64,000 nucleotides of DNA. Origin: Megaleporinus macrocephalus. Taxonomy: Eukaryota > Chordata > Actinopteri > Characiformes > Anostomidae. A program made the translations under genes and the position numbers. This document shows, piece by piece, positions 25,624-36,160 of this stretch; position 1 is the stretch's first letter; every line of letters starts with the position of its first letter. The notes beneath the pieces are model-generated. The model was given only the letters and a program-made list of their open reading frames with translations, did not search any database and was not told where the DNA came from. Where the stretch lies: assembly GCA_021613375.1 (NCBI GenBank), contig CM038711.1, positions 16,299,076 to 16,363,075 of the forward strand, in the 5' to 3' direction.

Positions 25624-27566
25624 CAGTGGGTATAGAAAATATTCAGACCCCTTTAAATTTTTCACTCTTTGTTTCATTGCTGCCAAAAGAAGTTCAGTTT
25701 ATTTCTCATTAATGCACATTTAGCACAGCAGATTTTTGCAAATGTATTATAAAAGAAAAACTGCAAAATCACATTGTCATAAGTATTTAGAGCAATGAAG
25801 TTTTTCACACCTGGATTTTGGATTCTTCCTCACAGATCCTCTCCAGTTCCGTTAGGTTGGATGGTGAACGTTGCTGGACAGCCGTTTTCAGGTCTTTCCA
25901 GAGCAGTGTAATTTTGACAGCAAATTTTGATTTAGTCTTAGTCGTAGTCTTTTGACTAAAATGTCACTTACTTTTAGTCATAATTTAGTCATCTGAATTG
26001 TTTTTAGTGTTAGTCTAGTTTTAGTCGACTAAATATCATAAGAATATAAGTCATTATATATACTTACACAAAATGAAACATTTATTAACCAGTTATGGAA
26101 TATTATTCATGTTCAAAGACCAATACACACACAAACAGATTTAACAAACAACATCTGAGCTCTTCCGTAACTGCAAAGTGAATAAGAGAAAAAACTTATT
26201 TTATCCTTGTGTCACTTTCTTATTTATTTAATAGTTGTTACTAGTGCTGTCAATCTAATTAAATTACATGCTCTGTGGCTAACTAATCTACATTAATTGC
26301 ATTTATCACTTTTTGCTATGAAAATATTTTTAATTGTGCAATTTAAATAAATTTTAGCATAACAGTAAATCAATGAATAAAAAAACTGCCACATCTCTAG
26401 GTCACAGTTTACTATTTTTTTTAACTAGTTTACTAGAGACACACACTGCACATTACATGCACTAATAAATTGTAAATAAAACTAGCTAATCTGTTTTGTG
26501 TACGGAGAGATTTGGGACATGATCATCAAATGCAGATGGTTGGAGTTAGCTAGCTAGTCTCCCGACTCTGATACCTGCACATATTGTGTTTCACCTCCTG
26601 ATCCAACTAATCTGATCATTAACACCACTTACTGAGTTAATACAGCGTTTACCGAAGGACACGCTCTGAAATGTACAGGGCAGTGTGCTTTCAGAACTAG
26701 GGTTAAGAAAGGCTAAGCTAGCATCAGCAGCGGTTAAAGCTAGCTGATGGTGGTGCTGGAGGGCTGATGTCCAGCGCAGTGTGGTGATTTTCTCTAAACA
26801 CAAACTCTAAACTCTCGTTCTCTCTGCTGACATTGTCTAGATAACTTAGTTCCATCATAAGTAGCAACAGTTCACAGGCTCGTATGGTCTTCCTGGGTTT
26901 AGACCAAATTTGTGCAAGTGTGCGTTTATTGGACGGCTACTCAGCTTGTCCTGCCTCTCCATATACACCGAAGTAGTTATGATTGGATGTTTTCCTAACT
27001 TGTCCCTGCCTTTCACAAAACTAAATCAGTTCTGATTGGATGTCGTCCCTGCCAAACATGTTTGTCTCGTTTTTTATTCGTTGACTAAAGTGTCAATCAA
27101 TTTCGTCATAGTTTTTAATCCTTTCTGTAGATTTTACTTAGTTATCGTCTCGTTTTTGTCATGAAAAAAAGTTAGTTGATGAAAACTATGACGAAAATAG
27201 TTTGTTAACGAAATTAACACTCCTCCAGAGATGCTCAATTGGGTTTAGGTCAGGGCTCTGTCTGGGCCAGTCAAGAATGGTCACACTTGTTCTGAAGCCA
27301 CTCCTTTGTTATTTTAGCTGTGTGCTTAGGGTCATTGTCTTGTGGGAAGGTAAACCTTCAACCCAGTCTGAGGTCCTGAGCACTCTGGAAGAGGTTTTCT
27401 TCCTCTCTGTACTTGGCCGCATTCATCTTTCCTTCAATTGCAACCAGTTGTCCTGTCACTGCAGCTGAAAAACACCCCCATAGCATGATGCTGCCACCAC
27501 CATGTTTCACTATTGGGATTGTATTGGGCAAGTAATGAGCAGTGCCTGGTTTTTCTCTACACAAAC
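25624..27566 (-). mobile_element. Tc1-like transposon relic, split by a hAT insertion
   Basis: The left terminus at about 25624 reads ACAGTGGGTATAGAAAATAT then TCAGACCCC, a typical fish Tc1 end. The coding part on the minus strand lies in two blocks, 25800-25903 and 27223-27566. The larger block encodes [20 protein letters not shown] and the adjoining helix-turn-helix region. The hAT at 25904-27222 sits between the blocks, duplicating a CCAGAG-containing site. The right end (5' of the transposase) is cut at about 27566 and no second inverted terminus was found. Confidence 0.8.
25904..27222. mobile_element. Non-autonomous hAT element, 8-bp target duplication
   Basis: The ends are CAGTGTAATTTTGAC on the left and, inverted, GAGTGTTAATTTCG on the right. 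The flanks carry the near-identical 8-mers TTCCAGAG (25896-25903) and CTCCAGAG (27223-27230). Subterminal sequence is rich in TTAGTC/GACTAAA motifs at both ends. No transposase frame was found inside its 1.3 kb, so it would depend on an enzyme from elsewhere. Confidence 0.85.
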
Positions 27567-27595
27567 TGCTTAAAATGTTTAACTGCTTAACTGTT

Positions 27596-27788
27596 CTCAG
27601 TGTAAAGGTGGTACAGGATGACAAAGTTACTGAATGAAGTGATGATACACAGATATAGATAATCAGAACCTGTACTGTACATTTGTATCTTCCCCAGCTG
27701 TAATTATATAAGGGAGAACAACTTTTCTCAGGCTCTGGTTAAACCTGTTCTCCCCTGTATTCTCAGTGTAAAGGTGGTACAGGATGAA
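27596..27788. repeat. Short direct repeat flanking the right inverted-repeat arm
   Basis: A string of about 27 bp (TCTCAGTGTAAAGGTGGTAC then AGGATGA) occurs at 27596-27622 and again at 27762-27788. Between the copies lies the arm that pairs with 24838-24943. The arrangement resembles a duplication or rearrangement breakpoint. Confidence 0.75.
27617..27717. repeat. Right arm of the ~105-bp inverted repeat
   Basis: Complement of 24838-24943, with a few differences in the middle. See the left arm. Confidence 0.75.
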
Positions 27789-28185
27789 TACGTCTGAGTA
27801 GTTTGAAATAATAATGCAGTTTTGTGTACATGTAGTTTATTTAAACCAGTAACAACTATTATTTAAATGTTTCATACCCAACTTGGCGAAACCGACAAGG
27901 CTGTAGGTCATCCACAATAACATGCATCATATAAAATCGTCTCAAATAATATGTCTCCAATTTATATTTACTCTAATTAATTAAATATGAATAAACAAAT
28001 TCTGTCTATATTGCACACACAAACATGGGGCGATGACTAGCATTAGCACCCACCTACTGTTTGAGCATTAAAATGGCCACTAGCAAAATAAGTTATACTT
28101 TACAACATGCCTTTGATTGCAAACTATTTTAACATTTTGCTTACCCCTGCGAGAAGTAATTCTCATCATATGTGCTTATTTACAG

Positions 28186-28660
28186 TGTTAGCCTAGTTTT
28201 TGTGGAGTCTTACCTTTTGTTATCACCTCCTCATCCTACCCTCTCTCTGCAGAGAGTTGAGCTGTTAAGAGCTGTTAAGGTGATATCAATCCCCCTTAAA
28301 GGTGACAATCAAAAAATGTTGATGTTCGCCCATCCTTGCAGGGAGTCGGCACCTCTCTACTTTAAGGGGTTGACTATCAACCCCTCCTAATGTTGACACT
28401 ACAAACTCCCCACTTTGACCCTCTTCTGACTTCTACTTAACCATGTCAGACTAGTTAGAGACTGAGTGGATAGGCAACAGACCGATGACCTAAGCTGTGC
28501 CCGTGTATGTTTCTGCATGTCCGTGATTAAGACTACTTTCCGACTGCTAACCAACTGATTGTGATTGACTAAGCTGTACTCATTTCTGTGTGTGTCAATA
28601 AACTCAAGTAAATGCTAAAGTTCTCTAGTCTCCTGATTACTGAAGGCCAAATTTCTAACA
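28186..28660 (+). repeat. Possible solo LTR (TGTTAG...CTAACA)
   Basis: The ends TGTTAG and CTAACA form a short inverted pair. An AATAAA lies near 28597, about 60 bp before the right end, as in an LTR R-U5 region. I see no matching target duplication, so the assignment is tentative. Confidence 0.3.
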
Positions 28661-28970
28661 CCCCAAACAACAAAAAGAAATGGCAATTAAGGACAGGGGG
28701 AGCTAAGACTGCGTAAGGCCCACACAGCGTCTGGTAAATACATCATGAGTATAGGTGGGGCCAATGTGTATGTGTTTTTTTTTTAAACGAACCTGTTTTC
28801 CCCTTGCAGAGTTGGCTATGTAAGCACATTTTTATTTTCTTCTCAATACACTCATTTTATCCAGTGAACCAGTTGTAGAACACTTGACTGACAAACCTAG
28901 CTCACCTGCTAGTACAGCGCTATTTATTAGGTGCATGCTGGATGTTATTTTAAAACAATTGTGTGGTAGG

Positions 28971-30194
28971 TAGGGCTGGGCGACAAAACGATAACGATAA
29001 TTATCGCGAAATAACATTTCCTCGATAGAACTTTAAGACGTAGTCGATAGAAAGTCCATAGAATTAAGTTCCGTCTGTGTTTTCAGAGACAACACGAATA
29101 GCCAATGAGAATGAGAATAGCGCCGCTCCAAACCAATCAGGTGGCTGAACTGGAGTTCCAGCCACTTCGGGTTTGGTTGAAGCACACAGCACAGTGTAGG
29201 CGTAGCGGCAGCTTAACCCACGCGCTAGTAATAAGTTACTGCAGACACCACAGTCGAGCAGAGAGAACGAAATAAGAAAAAACAACGACAGAAAACGTTA
29301 ATTACTACTGTAAGAAACATGTTACATGTGTCAGTAATCTTAAAATAATCTTCCAAGATAAGATAAACAGGTAAACTGGTGCTTTCTTGCTGCTGTGTTG
29401 ATAAAGCGCTACGGGGTGTTTGAGCTTCAAGTGCTGGTGTGTAGCAGCTGTACAGTTGTGTTGTGCAGAGCTGACAGAGCACCACACTGTTGTGTTTCTG
29501 TGTTAAATATTCCCACAACTTTAGATGTAGGTGAGCGATTGTTTGTAGCTGCAGCTTACGCTCCGGATAAATCCATGCTTTCAGTGGGCGCGGCCACCTT
29601 TGCGACGCATCGACGCACGTTATGCTAATCAACGTAATTTCGTAATCGATAAACATAAACATGTATACTGTATGAGTTCGAGTGAGAACGCTGAGGCAAA
29701 GTTGACTTTATAATCCAAAAACCCGAGCAGGGAAACTTAATTTTCTACCGAAACAGAATCACTAAACAAACTCACCATTTGAGCCGATAGAGAGTCGACT
29801 CACCGCTATGAGTCATTTCCTCAGCCCTTAAAGGGCCAGCAACAGCCTTCTTAACACAGCGTCTGTGTGTGAATACTGTTCATAATAATACTTATACATA
29901 TCATAGTATCCCCATATACACAACATTACACAACTGTATTACACACACACACACATACATATATATGTGTGTGTGTGTGTGGTTAATATAGTTGTGTGAT
30001 GTTCTATAGTACATTTGTCTATTTGTCTGAAAATAAAAAACAATTTAAGAAAAAAATAAAATTTTGATACCTTCATATCTCACTTAAAGTAAAAAGGAAA
30101 TAGTGATTTGATTTATATTGTGATATATATCGATATCGACTGATATGAAAAAAATTATCGTGATAAGATTTTTTTCCCATATCGCCCAGCCCTA
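28971..30194. mobile_element. hAT-like non-autonomous element, perfect 8-bp duplication
   Basis: The terminal inverted repeats are TAGGGCTGGGCGA at the left and its complement at the right (ending CCCAGCCCTA), with further subterminal pairing of ATCGATA-rich sequence. The flanking octamer GTGGTAGG is identical at 28963-28970 and 30195-30202. The 1.22-kb interior has no transposase frame; the ORFs at 29225-29662 have no recognisable motif. An 8-bp duplication fits the hAT superfamily, though the terminus does not begin with the usual CAG. Confidence 0.85.
29940..29982. repeat. Palindromic (AC)n-TATA-(GT)n microsatellite
   Basis: An AC run, a short ATACATATATAT bridge and a GT run make a near-perfect hairpin of about 40 bp inside the hAT element. 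Confidence 0.9.
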
Positions 30195-30202
30195 GTGGTA
30201 GG

Positions 30203-30629
30203 AAAATAAAAACAAAACTTGAACGGGACCCAGTATGTTCTTGGGTAGTAGTCTCCAACCCTTGTCATGAAGAACTACTATCCCTCAGGGCTTAGTTCCA
30301 ACCTGCATTTAACATGCTACCTTTGTGCAGAGACGAGGAGTGACATGCTCCCGTTTAACTACAAAGATTATGCTGTAGTAAATAAAAAAGAACTGCGACA
30401 TGCAGGACATGTGGAGTCAAGTTTACAGAGGGAGCTGCAACCACTTCAAACTTTATTTGACTTTTGATGCTGCACAAAGAACAGTAAGTCTCTGCTATGT
30501 ATATTTAACATATAGCAGTTAGCTAGCTAGCTGGCTAACAAGCTAGCAATTTAGCAACATAATGATAAACAACAGCTAATGTGAACAAAGCTCTCCTCCC
30601 TCTGTTCATCCCTCCTAGATATTTCACTT
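30203..30629. other. Spacer between hAT and Harbinger elements
   Basis: About 430 bp without a gene. It includes a TAGCTAGC-rich patch near 30520-30560. Confidence 0.5.
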
Positions 30630-31853
30630 ATTTTGCTAGACTTAAGCCTCGCTCAGTTACCGCAGCAACATAAGTTTGTACAAACCTGCTCGGTACCAGG
30701 CTAGAGTTGACGCTTATCTTAGCTTGACCGCTTCTATTGGCTGAGCCTTGTGATGTCATAGTCTCGTCAGCCAGGAAACAAAATTGAGGAACAAGGTTCC
30801 GCCACAGTTCTATCCAATAAATTGCTGTGGATGTACCATATCATATCATAGCACATTATATAATATCATATATCGTATCATATCTTTATACATTTAATTG
30901 AGTACTATACTTAAGTATTAGTTTGAAAGGATTGCAGATAACTATTATTAAAATAATTATATTTCCAAAAGCAATTTATATTTCGATTTTCAGAGTACAT
31001 ATTCATTGTTAATCAGTTTATTGGCTAAATCATAAATTCCGGTCAGTGTAAAATGGAATACAGTGTCTAATTGCATATATGGTCCACAAAGATACATTAG
31101 CATAAACTCTATATCACAAAAAATACAATTATTTGTCCCTGTGTATTAATAATAACTGAGTACTTTAGGTGAAGTTACTTTTATGTATATTTATATCCTC
31201 ATACTTCCTCTTTTGTGTTCAAATTAATACACGTGTTATATAAATCATATCACTCCGCAATTACATATGTTCAGATTTGTTCAATATAAATAATGTAAAT
31301 ATTCGGTCAACTTAACGGTGCATCAGAAAAGTAAATGGATACAGACAACTACCTTACCAAGACCTGCACACAGGTGATACAAATAATCCAAAATGTAGTC
31401 TATAAAAAAAGAGCAGCTAACAGTGAAGGCTGTTGGCTATAATTAACAATGCATGCCCATTTATAGCCAATCCAGTAGATGAGTTAGCACATATAGTGCG
31501 CAGAGCATTCACGCTACCAGCTCCAAGGTCATTCCAGGACAGGACAGATCCACTGGGTTTTCCAGATGACTACTTATCTGAGCACTACAGATTCAGAAGA
31601 CACAGTATTATATCTCTGTAAATTATTGGGGCCATATATCGAAAAGACAACTGGACATAGTACAGCGCTTACCAAACCCCAAACGGTGATATCGCTTTGC
31701 GCTTCTTTCCTGCGGTGCATTTCTTTACAGCCTCTGGGATACATAACATCTTAGTAAGGCAACGGTCTGCCATGAAATTAGAAAGGTTTGCCTTGCACTT
31801 AAGCGCTTACTTAATATATTCATCGCATTCACTGAGGCATCCTTCCCTTAAAA

Positions 31854-33050
31854 CAGGGGTGTCAAATTAATTTTCACCGAGGGCCACATCGGCATAATGG
31901 CTGTCCTCAAAGGGCCAGATCTTACTTATAAATGTAACAAAATGTAATATTAAATGAATGTAACGACTCCTTAATGTTAAATAACTCTAAATGTATTATA
32001 ATTAAAACATTACAGTTTCATGGGAAAAATGTTTGCTTGTTGCACTGTTATAACATAAATCCTTTTAATTTGTCATGTTTTGAAATCCACAAACTCCTTC
32101 AATCAAGGATCAAACTATTCAAGTGAATAAAAAATAACAAAATACAAGTTATAATATTAACTTTGGTCAAAACGTTGGACATACTGAAATGAGACTTAAT
32201 TAGTATAAAATCAAAAATTGTGAGCTGCTAAGAACATGTGTGACAGATAAAAAAACAGCCTTGCATCAAACTAATGGCATGCTTTGATTACAATAAACAT
32301 AAGTCTGCATAAACACATAAAACCTGCAAATACTAAATACACTGCAGCAGCAACTACACATATCTGTGCCTTCATCAACAGCTAACAGCTAACTCGGTCA
32401 GTGATGGTGTTTCTTGACATTTTTAAAAGTCTGAGTCTGGTCGGAACACACCTGCTCACAGACCCTCAGCATGCACTGCTTCAAAAACGCTACCTCTGAA
32501 AAACACTTTGAAGCACGGGCGATTTCTTCAGCCACAATAAAGCTAGCTTTCACTGCCGCATTGTTTTTGGCTTTCAGGAACAGATTCTGCTGCGACTTCA
32601 GTTTAACTTTTAATTCTTGTGCAATCTTTTGCTTTTCTTGAAGGCTAGCTTTGCCGTACTTAGCTCCGTGCTTGGAGTTGAAATGCCGGCGTAGATTGTA
32701 CTCTTTAATAACCGACATGTTGCTTCGTAACACAAAAGACATACCGGTCTTTCGCCTTAAAGCACGAACATGTATTCGCCTTCCCATCTTTGTTGACAGC
32801 CGTCCATCTGCATCAACTTTTCTTTTTCTGGACATTATGGGATCGGCCGCGTTATCACATTAATGACTACACTGTCGTCTAGCGGCAGTAAGCCGTAACA
32901 CAATCGACATGCATTGTGGGAAATGTAGTTTTTGGTCATAGCACGCTTCTGACCTATTTTTCTGACCAAGACCTTTCAGACTCTCGCGGGCCACAAAAAA
33001 GGACGTGGCGGGCCACATTTGACCCGCGGGCCTTGAGTTTGACACATGTT
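31854..33050 (-). mobile_element. hAT derivative nested in Harbinger copy 1
   Basis: The left end CAGGGGTGTCAAATTAATTT pairs with an inverted right end reading GCCTTGAGTTTGACACATG. Flanking octamers CCTTAAAA (31846-31853) and CCATAAAA (33051-33058) differ at one base, as expected for an old 8-bp target duplication. The second Harbinger copy lacks the insertion at the matching place. It keeps a 145-codon N-terminal transposase frame but no catalytic domain. Confidence 0.85.
32398..32835 (-). CDS. BED-finger N-terminal fragment of a hAT transposase
   Basis: An intact 145-codon frame starting MSRKRKVDADGRLS. It contains VIKEYNLRRHFNSKH, the histidine half of a BED-type zinc finger, and KAKNNAAVKASFIVAEEIAR, a block shared with hAT-derived proteins of the ZBED5/SCAND3/GTF2IRD2 kind. 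The cysteine half of the finger has degenerated: the expected CxxC region reads RKTGMSFVLRSN. The catalytic and dimerisation domains are absent because the element is internally deleted. It is probably not a functional transposase; whether it is expressed is unknown. Confidence 0.6.
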   Translation of the reverse strand: MSRKRKVDADGRLSTKMGRRIHVRALRRKTGMSFVLRSNMSVIKEYNLRRHFNSKHGAKYGKASLQEKQKIAQELKVKLKSQQNLFLKAKNNAAVKASFIVAEEIARASKCFSEVAFLKQCMLRVCEQVCSDQTQTFKNVKKHHH

Positions 33051-33794
33051 CCATAAAAGAAGCCTTTTTGAGAACAGCTGGTATGTGTTCATGAGAAGTA
33101 GTGTTGGTTCGATCAGTGACTTTGAGTTAAATTTACATTTACATTATTTAACAGACGCTCTTATACCGAGCACTTGCAAAAGAGCTTTGTTTTCATCTTG
33201 GTACACTATTTCATGCTAAAATTGCATTCAGTTCTCCAGGATTTCCAAATGTCATTGGTGCTATAGACTGCACTTACATCTGGATAAAGGCTCCATCAAT
33301 GTACAGGTACATATAAGTTTAGCCTACCCAACAGATTCAAGTCATAAGCATATGAATGTCAGTCCATGGGTTTGAACAACTTTCAACCTTTGTCACTTTT
33401 GCCATTGTTCTAGATTACTTGGACTGTGGACTATCTCTTTTCCATTCGATTAAGGAATATTTCATGCCTCCACACTGGCACAGAGGTTTGCCCAAAGTAA
33501 GAATACTCCAACCACACAAAATGGTGCAGATTTGGCCTCAGTATTTAACTCTACTCCTTATGAGTGTAGATGCTTTTCCTAGGTTACTGCTTGGAGATAG
33601 GGGTTACCCCTGCCCAGCTTTTCTCCTTACACCATATGCAGACACTCCAGCAGATGCAGAGAGAAGGTTCAATCATGCACATTCCAAGATGAAGGATGCA
33701 TTGAAGTAAACACAGAACAAGACACCTGTTTTGAAAGAAAATTTTATTGATGGTCTTGCTGTGCCTTTGAACAGAAGAAACTTTGATTTACTTA

Positions 33795-33975
33795 TCAGAA
33801 TCAGAATCGGAATTTATTTCACCAAGTATGTCACACATACAAGGAATTTTGACTTGGTGAGGCACACATGTAGAACATGTAACAAGAACAATGTTACACT
33901 AATAGAAAAGGTACAAGAAGATGCAATAAATAGAATAAAGAAAAAGAACAACAGAGTAATGAAGAGCCAGGAAAG
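33795..33975. repeat. LINE-like 3' tail fragment in Harbinger copy 1
   Basis: Begins TCAGAATCAGAATCGGAATT, then CACCAAGTATGT...ACACATACAAGGAATTTTGACT, a pattern common at 3' ends of fish LINE-type repeats. Harbinger copy 2 has the Myb-like C-terminal exon at the matching place, so this is a replacement or insertion private to copy 1. Confidence 0.5.
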
Positions 33976-34205
33976 GTGCTAATGAGCGTGATGATGCTTT
34001 GCCGAACAGAAAAATGAAAATCTATGCTTATTTGTGTGTGGATATTTTACACATATGGTATGGTCAAGATTGAGAAGTTTTCATTTATGTTGAACTGCAT
34101 AACTAATCATGGATGGTCCTGCAATCTCCCCCAGCAAACAACAAATTAGTCCTCATAAGAAATAGGTTGGTTTATGGTACTCACATCATTGCAAATACAG
34201 GAGGG

Positions 34206-34256
34206 TCCGGAGGGTCTGGATAAGAGCGTCTGCTAAATGCCATAAATGTAAATGTC
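34206..34256 (-). repeat. ~50-bp SINE-type tail, private to copy 1
   Basis: Read on the minus strand it carries CATTTAGCAGACGCTCTTAT, the tail shared by many fish SINEs. It interrupts TCTTTTGGAC/CTTCCTG, a junction that is continuous in Harbinger copy 2 near 35355-35370. GGAC is repeated on both sides. Confidence 0.55.
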
Positions 34257-34329
34257 CAAAAGAGTCAGCACATCCCCCACCATTGTAATATTTTAAGCCA
34301 TCAAGTATACAATAATTCTACGATGTAGC

Positions 34330-34530
34330 CTATAAGAACAAAAATGTAACATCTGAGAAACAACTGAACCTACCTTTAACATAAGGTCGTGTTTCACGGG
34401 GGACAGGATCAGATGATGTTCCTCCCTTAATTCTTACAATGATAGGGCATCTGCTGTTTTGCTGTAATGCGAGATCTTCTGCAGAAATGAGGGCTGCTAC
34501 TGGTGGTGGACCTCCTGTAGCAGCCCTCAT
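34330..34530 (-). pseudogene. Myb-like gene remnant of Harbinger copy 1
   Basis: Encodes ALISAEDLALQQNSRCPIIV and RPYVKG, matching ALTPAEDLALEQNSSIVG and QPYVKG of copy 2. It is followed by the same donor (AAAG|GTAGGTTCAG). The C-terminal exons are missing. In known Harbinger elements this second protein binds DNA and helps transposase nuclear entry. Confidence 0.6.
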
Positions 34531-35132
34531 TCCTGCAGCAGAGTATCAGTTTTCTTTCTGGTTGCTGAAGAATATTTTACAGTTATTTAATCTCATAATA
34601 CACACATTTTCCTGCACATTAGACTAATCATTTGGAACTGCACTTACCATTCTGGAGTATATTTTTATATTTAACCTTGACCTGCTGCTACGTTCTTTTC
34701 ACTCCGCTCATGTTGCTTTTAAATCAGACAATAATATTAAAATTAATATTAATAATTTACTATAACACTTTTAAAATGTCAGTGAATGGATTAAATTAAA
34801 TTATATGCGCACACATTTAATCTTTATGCAATATTCTGCCAGGCAGCTTCTCTAACTTTATTAATACAGTACGTGTCACCTTTCCTTGTAATTATGTCTT
34901 TATGTTCATCGTAAAGACGTATAAGTAAAAAAAACCTGCCCGTTCCTTCAGATCTTTCGACATTTTTCTCGACTTTTCGTATATCGATTAGTGAGGCTGT
35001 TTAAGGGCATGATTGGCATTAGTGGAATGGAACTACGCAAAAATAAACTGTTTGGCTAACTCAAGCGAGGCTCACTCAAATAAGCGCCGCTTTCATAAGC
35101 TCGCTTCGTGGAATAGCCCCCAGGGGGCTTGT

Positions 35133-35803
35133 AGCAGCCCTCACTCCTGCAGAAGACCTAGCTTTAGAGCAGAACAGCAGTATTGTAGGACTTAAGGGAG
35201 GAACAACAACTGATCCTTTGTGTCTCCATGATACACAACCTTATGTTAAAGGTAGGTTCAGTTTTTTTCAGATTTTTTGCTTTTGTTCTTATAGGCTACA
35301 TATATACAGTACATATACATTAAAATATTACAGTGTTGGGGATGTGCTGACTCTTTTGGACCTTCCTGTGCTTCTTATGACTTAACTCAGAGGACCAATA
35401 ACATTTACGTGTCTAATTTGTTTGCAGGGGGAGATTGCAGGACCATCCAGGAGGATGAGGACACAGTGTCTGTCTGTTCAGAAAGACTAGGTGTAAGGAG
35501 TGTGTGTCTGTCTGTTAATGTGCTGTCTGATCTCATGATCTGTGCTGTGTTTTAAAGAAAACGGAAGAACCAAGAGAAGGCCCTCAGGCATCCACTTTAA
35601 GAGCTCACACCTCTGCAAGAGAACAAGTGAGTAGTAGTTATACAGTTCAACATGAATAAAAACTTCTCAATCTTGACCATACTTCTGTCTTAAAGGAATC
35701 AGAGATTCGTGAGATCTACAAGAGGTACCTGCTCCAAGACATTGAATGCAAAAAAGCAGATCTGCAATACAAAAAATTCAAAATAAGAAAGCTGGAGCTT
35801 TAA
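35133..35803 (+). pseudogene. Myb-like accessory gene of Harbinger copy 2, partial
   Basis: Probable exons are 35133-35251 (ALTPAEDLALEQNSSIVG... QPYVKG), 35428-35489 (GDCRTIQEDEDTVSVCSERL), about 35559-35628 (KTEEPREGPQASTLRAH) and about 35697-35803 (ESEIREIYKRYLLQDIECKK, ending KLEL and a stop). Donors and acceptors fit consensus; the third donor is weak. The terminal helix-rich exon resembles C-termini of Harbinger Myb/NAIF-like proteins. The N-terminal Myb/SANT exon is not present, so the gene is incomplete. Confidence 0.55.
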
Positions 35804-36160
35804 AATGCTTGTTTTTGCAAGCTAAGTAAATTAAAGTTTTTTTCTGTCCATAGGCTCAGCAAGACAATCAATAAACTTCTCTTTCAAAAAAGGCTTGTTC
35901 TTGTTCTGTGTTAAGACTATATCCTGTGGTAATGGACAAATGCAAACAAAATATTTCATTAACCGAAGCAAGTATTCGCATACAAATCGCTCACAGCTCT
36001 ACAATCCATGTGGTCTGCAATTAAAATGTTGTCTTCCCATTGCTCTACCTGCACTCTTGGCATCGCTTCTTTCTGCAGTATTGCTACATTGTGCAAAACT
36101 GCACAGGCTGATACAATGTCACAGGCTTTTTCAGGGGTGACTCTGAGATGACGCTAGCAG

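Larger units (their letters stand above)
31450..33708 (+). pseudogene. Harbinger transposase pseudogene, copy 1
   Basis: HARBI1-like nuclease of a PIF/Harbinger element. Readable parts are CPFIANPVDELAHIVRRAF and DDYLSEHYRFRRHS (31450-31620), ending in a premature stop. A hAT insertion follows at 31854-33050. Next come [13 protein letters not shown] with the first catalytic Asp (about 33240-33285) and DAFPRLLLGDRGYPC with the second Asp (about 33560-33615). The third catalytic Glu region is lost: the frame ends in MKDALK where copy 2 reads on to IEMAFGQLK. The gene is clearly dead. Confidence 0.82.
30630..35120 (+). mobile_element. PIF/Harbinger element, copy 1 (inactive)
   Basis: A transposase-type gene on the + strand (about 31450-33708) converges with a Myb-like gene remnant on the minus strand (about 34330-34530). 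This is the two-gene layout known for PIF/Harbinger elements. The right end ends in GCTCGCTTCGTGGAATAGCC. The left subterminal string AAGCCTCGCTCAGTTACC pairs with GGCTAACTCAAGCGAGGC near 35045. Between 30690 and about 34503 it aligns, inverted, with copy 2. Copy 1 alone carries a hAT derivative, a LINE-like tail, a ~50-bp SINE-type tail and a deletion of about 280 bp at the transposase end. Edges are approximate. Confidence 0.75.

Noticed and set aside
29225..29662. 145-codon minus-strand frame as a gene
   Set aside because: It lies wholly within a non-autonomous hAT-like element and has no recognisable motif.
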